A DNA stretch of 64,000 bases. Source: Legionella oakridgensis ATCC 33761 = DSM 21215. Its GTDB lineage: Bacteria > Pseudomonadota > Gammaproteobacteria > Legionellales > Legionellaceae. The number at the start of each line of letters is the position of its first letter. Positions within the stretch are counted from its first letter, which is position 1. The translations under genes and the position numbers were made by a program. This document shows, in pieces, positions 38,782 through 48,446 of this stretch. The notes below the pieces were generated by a model. That model saw only the letters and a program-made list of their open reading frames with translations, made no database searches and was not told the origin of the DNA. The stretch spans positions 2,562,501 to 2,626,500 of the forward strand of contig NZ_CP004006.1 in assembly GCF_000512355.1 (NCBI RefSeq), read 5' to 3'.

Positions 38782-39210
38782 ATGAAAAAAATTTCAATCT
38801 TATGTGGTGTGTTATTAGGCATAACTACACATGTAGCTTTCGCAGATGCGACTGATATTTCCGGAAAATATTCTTGCAATGGTAAAGCATCCATCAATGG
38901 AAAAAAATTCAAGGGGGAGATGGATATTCAAAAAAGCTCTGATAAAACCACTTATAATACAACGTTTACTTGGTCTGACGGTGAAAAAGATATTGGAAGT
39001 ATGAAAACCACCGCAAAAGCGAATGTTTTTATTCAGCAATGGAATTCAGAAAAAGAGCCTTTTGTTACTGGATTATCACGCTGGACGAAAACAAAGGAAG
39101 GATTTATAGTAAAATTCTTTTCAGTCAATCAAACAACCGGCGATATTATGAAAGGTAATGTAACATGTAAGTTTTCTAAATCTACTTCTAACAACTCAAC
39201 GTCAGACTAA
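38782..39210 (+). CDS. secreted hypothetical protein
   Basis: A 142 aa protein with a clear signal peptide (MKKISILCGVLLGITTHVAFA, cleaved before DATD) and a mature domain containing two Cys (KYSCNGKASING and NVTCKFSK), so a disulfide in the periplasm is likely. The mature part looks beta-rich (SGKYSCNGKASINGKKFKGE, TYNTTFTWSDGEKDIGSM). ATG at 38782 after AAGGAG. I do not recognise the family. Followed by about 200 bases of AT-rich intergenic DNA with no identified feature. Confidence 0.72.
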   Translation: MKKISILCGVLLGITTHVAFADATDISGKYSCNGKASINGKKFKGEMDIQKSSDKTTYNTTFTWSDGEKDIGSMKTTAKANVFIQQWNSEKEPFVTGLSRWTKTKEGFIVKFFSVNQTTGDIMKGNVTCKFSKSTSNNSTSD

Positions 39211-39417
39211 ACTCCACAATTTTCCTCTTTTTTCATGCATTCCTTTCTCGAAAAAGCCATTTTGCATTAACTAAACCTATTAGTTGGGCCAGCAAGACCC
39301 AACACTTTTATCAAGCAAAATGGCTCAACATGATTGTAGGTAGTACAATTAAAACCATGATGTTTTTTATATAAACCACCGGGAGAGATTAATCTGCAAT
39401 AGGAGGTCTTACCCGTC

Positions 39418-40612
39418 TTACAGCGCTGCTCGTAAAGATACCATTGGTTCCAAAAGAGCAGCACGGCGGGCGGGATAAAAACCAAAAAATACCCCAGTGG
39501 CTACTGACACAGCGAAACCCGCCAATGGCGGTAATAAATACACCGTAAAAGACCAATGATTAAAACAGGCAACCACCCACGTAAATGCCAAACCAAGAAT
39601 AACCCCAAGAAAACCACCTAATAGAGACAATAAAATCGACTCTACCAAAAAAGCGTTTGAATTTCCTTATTTTTTGCCCCAACTGCCTTACGAATTCCAA
39701 TTTCTTTTTACGTTCACTAACGGATACCAGCATAACGTTCATTACCCCAATTCCACCCACCAATAGTGAAATGCCACCTATGACGGCAAGCAACATGGTA
39801 AAAATGCGGCCTTGAGTTTCCATGCTGGCGACGATTTGTTTGGCACTGCGTATGAAAACATTCAATGAGGGCGCTTGCCGCTCAATGATTTGTTTCAGTT
39901 GTTCGATCACCTCATCAATATTACTATCGGTTTTTAACAGCAATACCGCATTATTGATTTTAATGTCTTTATTGACCAACGCCATACCAGCCAGAGGAAT
40001 AATGACGGCCCGATTCACATCCTCATTGAAAAATCCATTTTCTTGCCAAGGCTTTGCCACTCCAATAATCGTGTACAATGCCTGTCCAATACGCAGCTGT
40101 TTACCGATAGGCTCCGTCAAACCAGCCGCTGTTAACTGTGTTGCCAATTCATTGCCAATGACGCAATAATGTTCAAAGGAATCTACAAATGAAACAAAAT
40201 TTCCTTTGGCCAGACGAATATGAACAATATCTGCCAGCGATTCATCTGCGCCAATCACCGCCCCATTAACCATGTTCCCCTGGAAACTCATCATTTGATA
40301 AGTGGTACCATAAGGGGCAATTTTTAAAACAGGGGGAAGCATGTCCGGCAATTGTCGCCATAGCTCGATTGGAATATTATCTTGCCCGCTTTGATTCTGG
40401 CTTGGAGTCTTTTGATAAACAGAAATTGACAGCAGATCAGTGCCTAATGCTTTAAACTGTGCCAAGGCTTTTTCTGTAGCCAATTGACCACAGCTAATTA
40501 AAGCAACCACGGAGGCCGTACCAACCAATATACCCAGTACGGCAAGAAAAGATCTTAATTTTGCCGCCAGGATATTTACCAGCGCTTGCCGACAATGACT
40601 ATTAAGCGCCAC
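39418..40612 (-). CDS. MacB/FtsX-like ABC permease, frame broken twice
   Basis: An ABC permease of the MacB family, 398 aa when restored. It has the first helix (FLAVLGILVGTASVVALIS), a large periplasmic domain, and the C-terminal three-helix FtsX core (IFTMLLAVIGGISLLVGGIG, then IGIRKAVGAKNKEIQ, LVESILLSLLGG). The frame is lost at plus-strand T 39705-39709 (after VSERKK) and again at A 39647-39652; one extra base at each gives continuous FtsX sequence. The ATPase is a separate upstream gene, so the MacB-type protein is split into ATPase and permease here. Part of an efflux or lipoprotein-export cluster. Confidence 0.8.
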
Positions 40613-40615
40613 CGC

Positions 40616-41296
40616 TTAGCCTCCCGTTTCTGCAACGATTTGGCCGTCAGCCAAAGTGATTCGTCGCGAACAAAGCGCTGCAACCTGCTCGTCATGAGTC
40701 ACCAAAATAATAGTACGTCCTTCACCATGCAAAGCTAAAAATAATTTCATGATTTCTTTTCCGGTGTTGGAATCCAATGCACCAGTCGGCTCGTCCGCCA
40801 GAATTACTTGCGGTTCGCCAACCAAAGCACGGGCAATTGCTATCCGTTGCTGCTGACCACCAGACAATTGCGATGGATGATGTTCGGCAAAAGACTCCAT
40901 ACCAACACGCTGCAAAGCCGCCTTTACTATCCGCTTCATGTCGGTCGATGAAACTGAACGATACGTCAAGGGCAACCCGACATTTTGCATAGCATTAAAA
41001 CGTGGCAACAAATTAAATTGCTGAAATACAAAACCAATGCTCTGATTACGTAAAACAGCCAATTCATCCTGACTTAAGCCTGCAATATTTCGGCCCTGCA
41101 AAACATATTGCCCTTCGTCCGCCTTATCCAACAAACCAATGATATTCATTAAAGTCGATTTACCTGAACCAGAGGCACCAACGACGGCCAGCATATCACC
41201 TTGTTTTACTGTCAATGAAACCTGCTTTAAAACCGTGCTTTCGTGATGACCTATCTGATATTTTTTTACAATGCCGGTTAATGAGATAAGTGACAT
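40616..41296 (-). CDS. ABC transporter ATPase of the MacB/LolD type
   Basis: A 226 aa ABC ATPase with Walker A GASGSGKS near residue 40, signature LSGGQQQRIAIARAL near 143, Walker B VILADEPTGALD near 164 and switch His in LVTHDEQ near 197. The LolD/MacB subfamily is indicated by the closely spaced EPTGALDSNTG and FVFQQFNLLPR. It lies between the MacA-like and permease genes, with the permease start four bases beyond its stop, so the three are one operon. Substrate is not known: peptide, macrolide or lipoprotein export are possibilities. Confidence 0.9.
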   Translation of the reverse strand: MSLISLTGIVKKYQIGHHESTVLKQVSLTVKQGDMLAVVGASGSGKSTLMNIIGLLDKADEGQYVLQGRNIAGLSQDELAVLRNQSIGFVFQQFNLLPRFNAMQNVGLPLTYRSVSSTDMKRIVKAALQRVGMESFAEHHPSQLSGGQQQRIAIARALVGEPQVILADEPTGALDSNTGKEIMKLFLALHGEGRTIILVTHDEQVAALCSRRITLADGQIVAETGG

Positions 41297-41305
41297 ACAT
41301 ACACC

Positions 41306-42496
41306 TTAATCATAAATCACAACATCCCCTGATTTTAACCCCGAATCAATCACCACTTTATCCACTAAAGCGCTGCCGGTCGTTACCTCTTGTATCCGAT
41401 GAGTACCATTTTTTTCTAGTACTTGCACAATGCTTTTACCAGCTTTTAATTTTACGGCAGCGATGGGTATCATTAATTTATCCGCACTATCCACCGATAA
41501 TTCGATGGAAGCGCTCATGCCCACTTTTACCCAGGCTTGTTGTTGCAACGTCAATCCCTTAACCTCTACGATCGCGGTAAACGACGGCAATGTGGCTGCA
41601 CTGGTCGTTGAAGCTTGGGCATTCATTACAATTAATTTCCCCTGGAGTGCTTCTTTAGGAAAAGCCGTACTGCGGATAACAGCTGGCATTCCAGGTTTAA
41701 CTTTATCAATATCCACCTCAGGAATATCAATTTCCACGCGAATTCCGCTCATATCACCAATGAGGGCAAGCACTTGTCCCGCTTTAACCGCCGTCCCTAC
41801 CGTTAATCGTCCACTTTTATCTTCATTTGATTTTGGCGGATATAAAAGCACACCATCATCGGGTGATTTCAAATGAATCATATTATGTTTCGCGGTCAGC
41901 GCTAGTCGGACCTTATCAAATGCTGCAAAACTTAAAGAAGACAAATTCTGTCCACCATCATTATCCATCTTCTCCAGCATGTCTGATAATTTATGAGTCG
42001 CCTGCATTAATGAAACACGAGCATTATTAAGACTGGATTTTTCACTAAGATAATTGTTTTTGGAAAGCAAACCGGCTTGCCATAAATCTTCTGTTCCTAC
42101 AAATTTAGCCTGTGCTATGGTGTAAGTATCCTTTGCCTTTAAATAATCCGTTAGTACTTCATTATATTGCTTTTGCAATTCAGGCGAGTTTAAGGTAAAT
42201 ACAACGTCATTTTTCTTAATACGTTGGCCATAATGATAATGCATGGTTTCTACAACCGCATCCATTGGGCTGGTCAGCGTATTTTCTTTTAATGGCTGCA
42301 TGGTTCCGGTAAAATACAACGTTTTGTGGATATTTTCCGGTTTTACCTCATAAGTCTTGAGATTATTTTTAGCCATAGAAGTTTGTTCGCCACAGGCAGT
42401 AAGCAAACTTGAAAAAAATAAAAGAATAAACAGCCTGCCCATGGCTTTTGCCGTGTATTCCTTGAATTTTCTCTTTAAGTGATTGGTCATGTTCAT
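41306..42496 (-). CDS. MacA/HlyD-like periplasmic adaptor, lipoprotein
   Basis: A 396 aa membrane fusion protein. It has an N-terminal hydrophobic segment ending in lipobox LLTACGEQ, biotinyl-lipoyl-like halves (VVETMHYHYGQRIKKNDVVF near residue 80 and TAVKAGQVLALIGDMSGI near 230), a helical hairpin (about 105-200) and beta-barrel repeats. It joins the inner-membrane ABC unit with the TolC-like protein. ATG at 42496 overlaps the upstream stop by ATGA; the signal peptide begins 20 residues in, so a start at 42442 (MGRLFILL) is possible. Confidence 0.83.
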   Translation of the reverse strand: MNMTNHLKRKFKEYTAKAMGRLFILLFFSSLLTACGEQTSMAKNNLKTYEVKPENIHKTLYFTGTMQPLKENTLTSPMDAVVETMHYHYGQRIKKNDVVFTLNSPELQKQYNEVLTDYLKAKDTYTIAQAKFVGTEDLWQAGLLSKNNYLSEKSSLNNARVSLMQATHKLSDMLEKMDNDGGQNLSSLSFAAFDKVRLALTAKHNMIHLKSPDDGVLLYPPKSNEDKSGRLTVGTAVKAGQVLALIGDMSGIRVEIDIPEVDIDKVKPGMPAVIRSTAFPKEALQGKLIVMNAQASTTSAATLPSFTAIVEVKGLTLQQQAWVKVGMSASIELSVDSADKLMIPIAAVKLKAGKSIVQVLEKNGTHRIQEVTTGSALVDKVVIDSGLKSGDVVIYD

Positions 42497-44119
42497 CCGC
42501 AATATCTGAGTTTTATTTGCCATTGTTCAAGGGTGGTTCCCAATAGGCGCTGCAATGCTGATATTTGATTCAAATAGGCTATTTTTGCATTGATAAGGCC
42601 ATTTTGAGCTTGTAATAACTGATTCTGGGTATTACTGACATCCAGCGAACTTGCTATCCCTGCTTGTTGCTTTTTCTTTTCCAAAGCATAAGATTGCGCT
42701 GCCAATTTAACTTGGCGTAGAGCCAGTTCATAACGTTTCGCCTGGCTTTGTATATTATTAATAGTGTTTTTAACACTCGTTATTAAGGCACGTTTGGCCG
42801 CAATTAAATTTAAACGATCTTTCTCCAGCCGAACTTTGGCAGAAATCAATTGATCACGCCGGCCAATATCATTAATGGGAATTGTTAAAGTCACTCCGGC
42901 TGATTCAATGGTATTGCGTCCATTGTAAATACCTAATAAACCACCATTACCATCCACATTATTCATGGTACCGGTTTGCACATTGGCATTTAAGTTTAAT
43001 TGCCACAGCTGTTGATTTTTAGCCACTTTATAGGCTCTCTCGTCTGCACGCAATGCCATCTTTAGCGCCAAATACTGCGTATTCTGATTTAAGGCTATTT
43101 CAATCGATTCATTCACATCCGGTATAACAATCTTTCCTAAAGAAACATCGCTGGGAACAGCCAACTTCAGTGAAGGGTCAAGTCCTATGGTTTGCAGCAA
43201 TTCCTGAGTCATGTTTATAAAATCATTCTCGGCTTGTTCTACCATCAAGTTTAAAGATTCAATCTGATAGGATTGTTGAATATTTGCCGTAGGTTCCAGC
43301 TGGCCTGCTTTTATTTTTTTTTCTATTAATTTCATACGTTTTTTTGGCTTCCTCTAATTGCCGCCGTTCGTTTTGCAAGCTATTACCGCTTAAAATCAAT
43401 GCACGATAGCTGGTAATTACTTGAGTGACTTGATCCATCACTGCTTGTTGTAAATTTAATTTATTTAACCACTCATTGTCCTGTGCATCTAATAAGCCAG
43501 CTTCATTGGCCGCCTTACCAAAACCACGCAATAATGGTTGTGAAATGGAAAAATTAAGCAAAGGATTATAACCACCAATAGACGCAACATTATTGTCCAT
43601 TTGCAACGACAAATCGGTGCCAAATTTGGTTTTTAAACCTATTTCAGGGGTAAATATGGAACTGTTTGTGGTTGTGCTGCCAATGCCACTGTAATGGCTT
43701 TTTTCGCTTTGCACGGTACCTGCCAAAGCATATTGCAATTCAAACTGATTTTCTGCCAGTCGTAACTGATATCGCTGAATAATGCGATCGAGTTCTGCAT
43801 TGCGAATATTGGGGTTGTAGCGCAAGGCTAACAAAATCGCTTCCCGCAAACTCAAAAATTGCGCTTTGGCAGAATGAGATGTTGGCGAAGTAGGCAATTC
43901 TATCCAATGTTCCACCATATATTCAGGATTTTTAATTGCTTTTTCAAGGCGTTCTTCGGCAGCTATTACACGCTGCATCTCCAAAGCAGGATCATCTCCC
44001 CAACGAAACTTAGGTATTTCGGAAGTGCATTGATTCGATGAGTTCTGCGCAGCAAACGTTAAACCATTCAAGGATAAGCTAATGATCCAGAAAATCTTGG
44101 TGATCGTCCCCCAATTCAT
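42493..44119 (-). CDS. TolC-like outer membrane factor, frame broken
   Basis: An outer-membrane efflux protein of the OEP family, 541 aa when restored. The signal peptide [20 protein letters not shown] is followed by a first repeat (SLREAILLALRYNPNIRNAE, then PLLRGFGKAANEAGLLDAQDN) and a second OEP repeat with many helical turns (VKLAAQSYALEKKKQQAGIA, SLDVSNTQNQLLQAQN). The frame changes at plus-strand T 43339-43345; removing one base joins EEAKK to RMKLIEKKIKAGQ. The start overlaps the apaH stop by TAATG. With MacA-like, ATPase and permease genes following, it forms a complete tripartite pump. Confidence 0.78.
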
Positions 44120-44940
44120 TAATTTACCACCAACCCTGGCACCGTAAAGCGTTGTCTATCTTGCAGGCGCAATGCGGTTAATTCTCCTCCCCAAAGACAA
44201 CCCGTATCAATCGCATAGATTCTTGGAAGAGAACATTGACCCAATAAAGCTGCCCAATGCCCAAACACAATATCCACAGGAATCTCATGACGATGAGGAA
44301 CTTCAAACCATGGATAAAGAGCTGCCGGAGCCTCTTTAATAGAGCCTTTATAACGAAAACATAAACGGCCTTGATGGTCACAAAAACGCATGCGGGTAAA
44401 ATAATTGCAAATTACCCTCAACCTGGTTGTGCCCGTTAAGTTAAAAGACCATATATCGGGTTCATTGCCATACATATGAGTTAAGAATTCCTGATAATGC
44501 TCTCCCCACAAAACCTGCTCCAATTCTTCCGCCAATTGTTGCGCTTGTGGTAAGTCCCACATGGGAGCAATGCCAGCGTGAGTCATTACAATATTCAACG
44601 CTTCATCATAAATTAAAATGTTTTGTTTACGCAGCCAATGTCCCAATTCGTCACGATCAGGGGCACGGATTATTTCCACTAAAGTATCATCTGCATTGAC
44701 TTTGTTAGTCTCACCAAAGAGTCGATTTAAAAGATGTAAATCATGATTACCCAGTGTGATTCGTGGCTTATGGGGTAATCGTTTGATAAAACGCAATACG
44801 GCAAGGGACTGTGGTCCACGATTAACCAAGTCACCTACAAACCAAAGTCTGTCTTGATGTTCATTAAAATCAATTCGTTCAAGTAACCGCTGCAATGGAT
44901 CATAACAACCTTGAACATCACCAATAACATAATCAGCCAT
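44119..44940 (-). CDS. apaH: diadenosine tetraphosphatase (symmetrical)
   Basis: Hydrolyses Ap4A to two ADP. The 273 aa metallophosphatase has the motifs [11 protein letters not shown] (residues about 7-17), GDLVNRGP (about 33-40), GNHD (about 64-67) and the C-terminal [17 protein letters not shown] typical of ApaH. The ATG at 44940 is used because the frame reaches five codons upstream only inside the overlapping TraI_2-like gene. Overlaps the next gene by one base. Confidence 0.95.
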   Translation of the reverse strand: MADYVIGDVQGCYDPLQRLLERIDFNEHQDRLWFVGDLVNRGPQSLAVLRFIKRLPHKPRITLGNHDLHLLNRLFGETNKVNADDTLVEIIRAPDRDELGHWLRKQNILIYDEALNIVMTHAGIAPMWDLPQAQQLAEELEQVLWGEHYQEFLTHMYGNEPDIWSFNLTGTTRLRVICNYFTRMRFCDHQGRLCFRYKGSIKEAPAALYPWFEVPHRHEIPVDIVFGHWAALLGQCSLPRIYAIDTGCLWGGELTALRLQDRQRFTVPGLVVN

Positions 44941-46267
44941 TGTGTTTATTCTCAAGTTTTACCTGAGCTACCGAAGTTTCTATGACTTGCCATTGCCCAT
45001 TGGCAGCCAGATGACGAAGCGGCTCTGATGGGGTTCCAGCCAGTTTCTGAGTAAAATGACTACCCTGTTGTGTCGTATTTATCAACTCGGTAGCAGACTG
45101 TTCTGTTATTTTCCCTGTGTTTAAGTTATGGACTTTTACCTGATTAGGTAAAACAACCGCATAGTCTGAAACCACAATGCCGCTAACCATTTGCTGATTT
45201 TTCGATTGTTCAAACCGTGAAATAACCTCGCCATCAGCCGCAATCTTGTGTAACCCCAACGATAAAAATCCTTTTTGTATGGCTTGCCAGTTTTTAAATT
45301 CCGGATGCTCGCGCACAAAGTATTTAAATATTTCCGCACACATCAATAAGCCGCCAGGAACCATAAATAAAGGGGCTTTATTGATCATAATCTGGCCTTT
45401 TTCCAAGGCAATGGTGAGCCACTTGATAAATTCCATGCCAATCAATCGTTCTTTTTCAGCCAACGAATCTGGTATTGAATCAATAAAGGTTGAAATGCGA
45501 TTGGCACGACCTCCGCGGCCAGCCATATTTCGAATCAAGAATTCACTAAAGTATCGCTGGATAGCAATGGCATCTGCACGAATCAAAACAGCACCCAAAG
45601 TACCTGCTGACTGCCAATCTTCATTAAGAAGTGCAAGCCATACAGCCAATACCTGCGGATTAGCCGCGATCCAAGAGAACCCATTAGCAGGCATCAACGC
45701 CCGTCCCAACAATAAATTTAGGCGACGACGCAACTCTTCTTCTGATTCTTTTTGAAATTCAAAATGATAATATCTACCAACAGACGCCATGCTTTCTAAG
45801 AGCGGGTTCCATTGTTTTAATTGCTGCCCATTTAAATCAAATAATTCAACGCTGTAATTATTTTGTAATTTTCCAATTCCTTGCAAAATACCTGCAGAAA
45901 ACAAGGCATATACCCATAACTTTTGCTCCTCGGAAAGTTCTGCACCTTCTTGCAATACATATTCTCTAAATAAATGCAGGGCTGCTTCCGTACGATTTAA
46001 AGCATGATCCAGTAAACCACCAGGTAAAGAGTAGTAACTGTTTGAAGTTTCCGGCAAACTTTGACCGTGATTAATAAAATTATGAATGAGCGGCATGCAC
46101 AGCAGCTCAAAACGTGATCCTTCAAGCCCACTGGATAACTTGATTTTCGCAAGCAATTCTTGTCTTTTAGCATCAGCCAACAGTTGTGCCGGTGATTCAA
46201 CCGCCGTTAAATCTTTCAATGGCTTAGAACTAGGCGATTTTGCTTTTTTACTGTAACGGTGAAACAA
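44933..46267 (-). CDS. TraI_2-like domain protein
   Basis: A 444 aa soluble protein, N-terminus basic ([12 protein letters not shown]). A segment near residue 75 ([20 protein letters not shown]) resembles the TraI_2 motif of MobH-type relaxases (LPAS..HH..GGLLRHSLEVA), but the HH pair is YY, so the metal-binding site is degenerate. No nickase Tyr motif or plasmid genes are nearby, so it is likely a chromosomal relative, not a transfer relaxase. It overlaps apaH by eight bases and follows rsmA. Function unknown. Assignment is moderate. Confidence 0.6.
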   Translation of the reverse strand: MFHRYSKKAKSPSSKPLKDLTAVESPAQLLADAKRQELLAKIKLSSGLEGSRFELLCMPLIHNFINHGQSLPETSNSYYSLPGGLLDHALNRTEAALHLFREYVLQEGAELSEEQKLWVYALFSAGILQGIGKLQNNYSVELFDLNGQQLKQWNPLLESMASVGRYYHFEFQKESEEELRRRLNLLLGRALMPANGFSWIAANPQVLAVWLALLNEDWQSAGTLGAVLIRADAIAIQRYFSEFLIRNMAGRGGRANRISTFIDSIPDSLAEKERLIGMEFIKWLTIALEKGQIMINKAPLFMVPGGLLMCAEIFKYFVREHPEFKNWQAIQKGFLSLGLHKIAADGEVISRFEQSKNQQMVSGIVVSDYAVVLPNQVKVHNLNTGKITEQSATELINTTQQGSHFTQKLAGTPSEPLRHLAANGQWQVIETSVAQVKLENKHNG

Positions 46268-46362
46268 GGCAATCTCCCGACCTTATAAATATTTTTATCT
46301 TATCCTTATTATTACACGCTTTTTACGCAAGTGATTTTATTTCCGGTCGAACGAAGTATACA

Positions 46363-47133
46363 CTATTTGGTAACAAATTTCGCTATCTGAACATACTCCG
46401 CAATAGAGAGCTGTTCAGGCCTTAGCTTTGGGTCAATGCCTAATGCACTTATTTCCGAGGAATTAAGAAGCGGCTTTAAATTATTTGCCAATGTTTTTCT
46501 TCGCATGGAAAAGGCTTGCGCCAATAAGCGCTCCAATTGATGAAATTCCACTTCAGGATAAGGTGAAATACGATGGGGAGTGAGATGCACTATGGCAGAT
46601 TCCACTTTAGGTTTTGGAAAAAAAACATCCGCTGGGACATTAAACAAATGTTCCACCTTGCAATAATATTGCACGATAACGCTTAACCGCCCATAATCCT
46701 TACACCCCGGGCTTGCTGCCAAGCGCTCTACCACTTCTTTTTGCAACATAAAAAGCATGTCTTGAAGGTGGCTTGCGAAATGCAACAAGTGCAAGATAAG
46801 CGGGGTCGATATATTATAGGGCAAATTACCTATGACTCTTACTGACTTGCCAAATTGACTATAATCAATGGTTAAAGCATCCGCATCCATGAGTTGCAAC
46901 CTCTCAGACGCATTAGGAAGAGTCCATAAATACGCTTGTAAATCCTTGTCAATTTCAATGGCGGTTAATGAATTCAGATGTTTCAACAATGGCTTTGTTA
47001 ATGCCCCTTGTCCCGGACCAATTTCTACGACGTGATCATCGGCTTTAGGCTCAAAGGCTCGTAAAATAGCAGCAATGATTTGTGGACTTTGCAAAAAATT
47101 TTGTCCAAACCTTTTGCGGGGACGATGTTGCAT
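46363..47133 (-). CDS. rsmA: 16S rRNA dimethyladenosine transferase KsgA/RsmA
   Basis: Methylates A1518 and A1519 of 16S rRNA. The 256 aa SAM enzyme begins [15 protein letters not shown], has motif [15 protein letters not shown] near residue 38, and the catalytic [15 protein letters not shown] motif near 103. The C-terminal helical domain contains the [12 protein letters not shown] signature. ATG at 47133. Divergent from tatC, and first of a minus-strand series with TraI_2-like, apaH and efflux genes; rsmA-apaH proximity is also known in E. coli. Confidence 0.96.
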   Translation of the reverse strand: MQHRPRKRFGQNFLQSPQIIAAILRAFEPKADDHVVEIGPGQGALTKPLLKHLNSLTAIEIDKDLQAYLWTLPNASERLQLMDADALTIDYSQFGKSVRVIGNLPYNISTPLILHLLHFASHLQDMLFMLQKEVVERLAASPGCKDYGRLSVIVQYYCKVEHLFNVPADVFFPKPKVESAIVHLTPHRISPYPEVEFHQLERLLAQAFSMRRKTLANNLKPLLNSSEISALGIDPKLRPEQLSIAEYVQIAKFVTK

Positions 47134-47247
47134 ACAAGATTCCCAAAAATAAATCAGCGTCTATTATGCCAGATAAAGAAATAATCGACAGACTTAGGAA
47201 ATGCATGTTAGTGTCTATTCTTAATTTTGCCGATCTGTTATCTACTT

Positions 47248-47982
47248 ATGCTAAGTCATCTGATCGAACTGCGTCGTCGTCTACTACATACTCTTTTTGT
47301 GTTTTTAATCTTTTTTGTATTGTTTTTTATATACTCAGGCGAACTATTCCTCTTTTTAGTTCAACCTTTAATTAAAAATCTTCCTGCTCAAGATTCTTTG
47401 ATTGCTACCTACCTTACTTCACCTTTATTCATTCCTATTCAACTGGCGGCAGACAGTGCCATGCTTCTTACTGCCCCTTTTGCCCTATTTCATGTCTGGC
47501 GTTTTGTTTCTCCCGGCCTCTATCGCCATGAACAAGAGAATGTATCCTGGGCGATCATCATCAGTCTAACGCTTTTTGCTGTTGGTGTATTGTTTTGCTT
47601 TTATCTCGTTTTACCCTTTATGCTGCAGTTTTTTGCACAAGCGGTTCCTCAAGGAGTACGCTTCCTTCCGGATATGGCTTATGCTGTTGATTTCATCCTC
47701 CGAATGCTATTGATTTTTGGCGTTTGTTTTCAAGTTCCACTACTGTGTCTCTTGTTGGTACGCTTGCAATTGCTTCAGGTAAGCTCGTTAAAACTCATAC
47801 GACCTTATGTCATTGTCGCTGCATTCATTATCGGAATGCTGCTAACTCCACCGGATGTATTTTCCCAGATCATGCTGGCCTTGCCGCTTTGCCTCTTATA
47901 TGAATTTGGGCTTCTATTGGCTGTATTCTTTCAAAAAAAACAAGACTTACGAAAAATCCCGCGGTCAAGGCAAAGAAATTAG
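47248..47982 (+). CDS. tatC: Sec-independent protein translocase TatC
   Basis: The receptor of the twin-arginine translocase, recognising RR signal peptides. A 244 aa inner-membrane protein with six hydrophobic helices. Recognisable motifs are MLSHLIELRRRLLHTL at the N-terminus and FFFKQAVPQGVRF-like FFAQAVPQGVRFLPDMAYAV near residue 132, plus conserved RPYVIVAAFIIGMLLTPPDVFSQI. The frame extends seven codons upstream to a TTG; the ATG at 47248 is chosen to match the family start. It is convergent with tatB instead of in the usual tatABC order. Confidence 0.94.
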   Translation: MLSHLIELRRRLLHTLFVFLIFFVLFFIYSGELFLFLVQPLIKNLPAQDSLIATYLTSPLFIPIQLAADSAMLLTAPFALFHVWRFVSPGLYRHEQENVSWAIIISLTLFAVGVLFCFYLVLPFMLQFFAQAVPQGVRFLPDMAYAVDFILRMLLIFGVCFQVPLLCLLLVRLQLLQVSSLKLIRPYVIVAAFIIGMLLTPPDVFSQIMLALPLCLLYEFGLLLAVFFQKKQDLRKIPRSRQRN

Positions 47983-48036
47983 AGGCGACAGAGATTGGCC
48001 GTTTTCCGTAAGTCCTGAAGAAATTTACGGTAAACA

Positions 48037-48270
48037 TTAAGGCACCTCTTCATCCTGTAAATATTTCGTGTCGGCTTTTTTGGCTTTTTTCAGGTTTTCC
48101 TGCAATTGATGCTCATTCAACTGCGATTGCCAAAACCGTGACCATTGTTGTTGATAATGATGCAAGAGACGAGCCATTTTGGCTAAATGATGCGCCAGCA
48201 TGGGCAATTTGGATGGACCAAATACCAATAAAGCCACCAGCAAAGTCAGCAATACCTCGCCGGCACTCAT
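48037..48270 (-). CDS. tatB: Sec-independent protein translocase TatB
   Basis: A 77 aa TatB: N-terminal helix EVLLTLLVALLVFGPSKLPML with the conserved FGP hinge, then an amphipathic and charged helix (HHLAKMARLLHHYQQQW). TatB joins TatC in substrate binding. It is shorter than the 171 aa E. coli protein, as in many Legionella-like genomes. Overlaps the end of tatA (ATGA). tatC follows convergently 54 bases beyond its end. Confidence 0.88.
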   Translation of the reverse strand: MSAGEVLLTLLVALLVFGPSKLPMLAHHLAKMARLLHHYQQQWSRFWQSQLNEHQLQENLKKAKKADTKYLQDEEVP

Positions 48271-48428
48271 GGTTTTTGATCATCATCTTCATTTAGAGCA
48301 CGACGAAAATTTTTAATGGCCGCACCCAAATCCGATCCTATGCTTTTAAGTTTGCTGGTTCCAAATAAAGCAATAATAATCAGAAAAATTAATAATAAAG
48401 ATAAAGGACTGATTCCGCTTATTCCCAT
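48267..48428 (-). CDS. tatA: Sec-independent protein translocase TatA
   Basis: A 53 aa protein, short enough to be missed by simple ORF cut-offs. It starts MGISGISPLSLLLIFLIIIA, with the membrane helix followed by the conserved FGTSKLKSIGSDLG hinge and amphipathic helix and ending NEDDDQKP. TatA forms the translocation pore. ATG at 48428 has AAGGAG eight bases ahead. The stop overlaps the tatB start. Length is less than E. coli TatA (89 aa), but the essential helices are present. Confidence 0.88.
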   Translation of the reverse strand: MGISGISPLSLLLIFLIIIALFGTSKLKSIGSDLGAAIKNFRRALNEDDDQKP

Positions 48429-48446
48429 GTGCAGCTCCTTAAGCTT

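Noticed and set aside
45246-45755. Plus-strand 169 aa ORF
   Set aside because: Antisense to the TraI_2-like gene, with no motif and no ribosome site.
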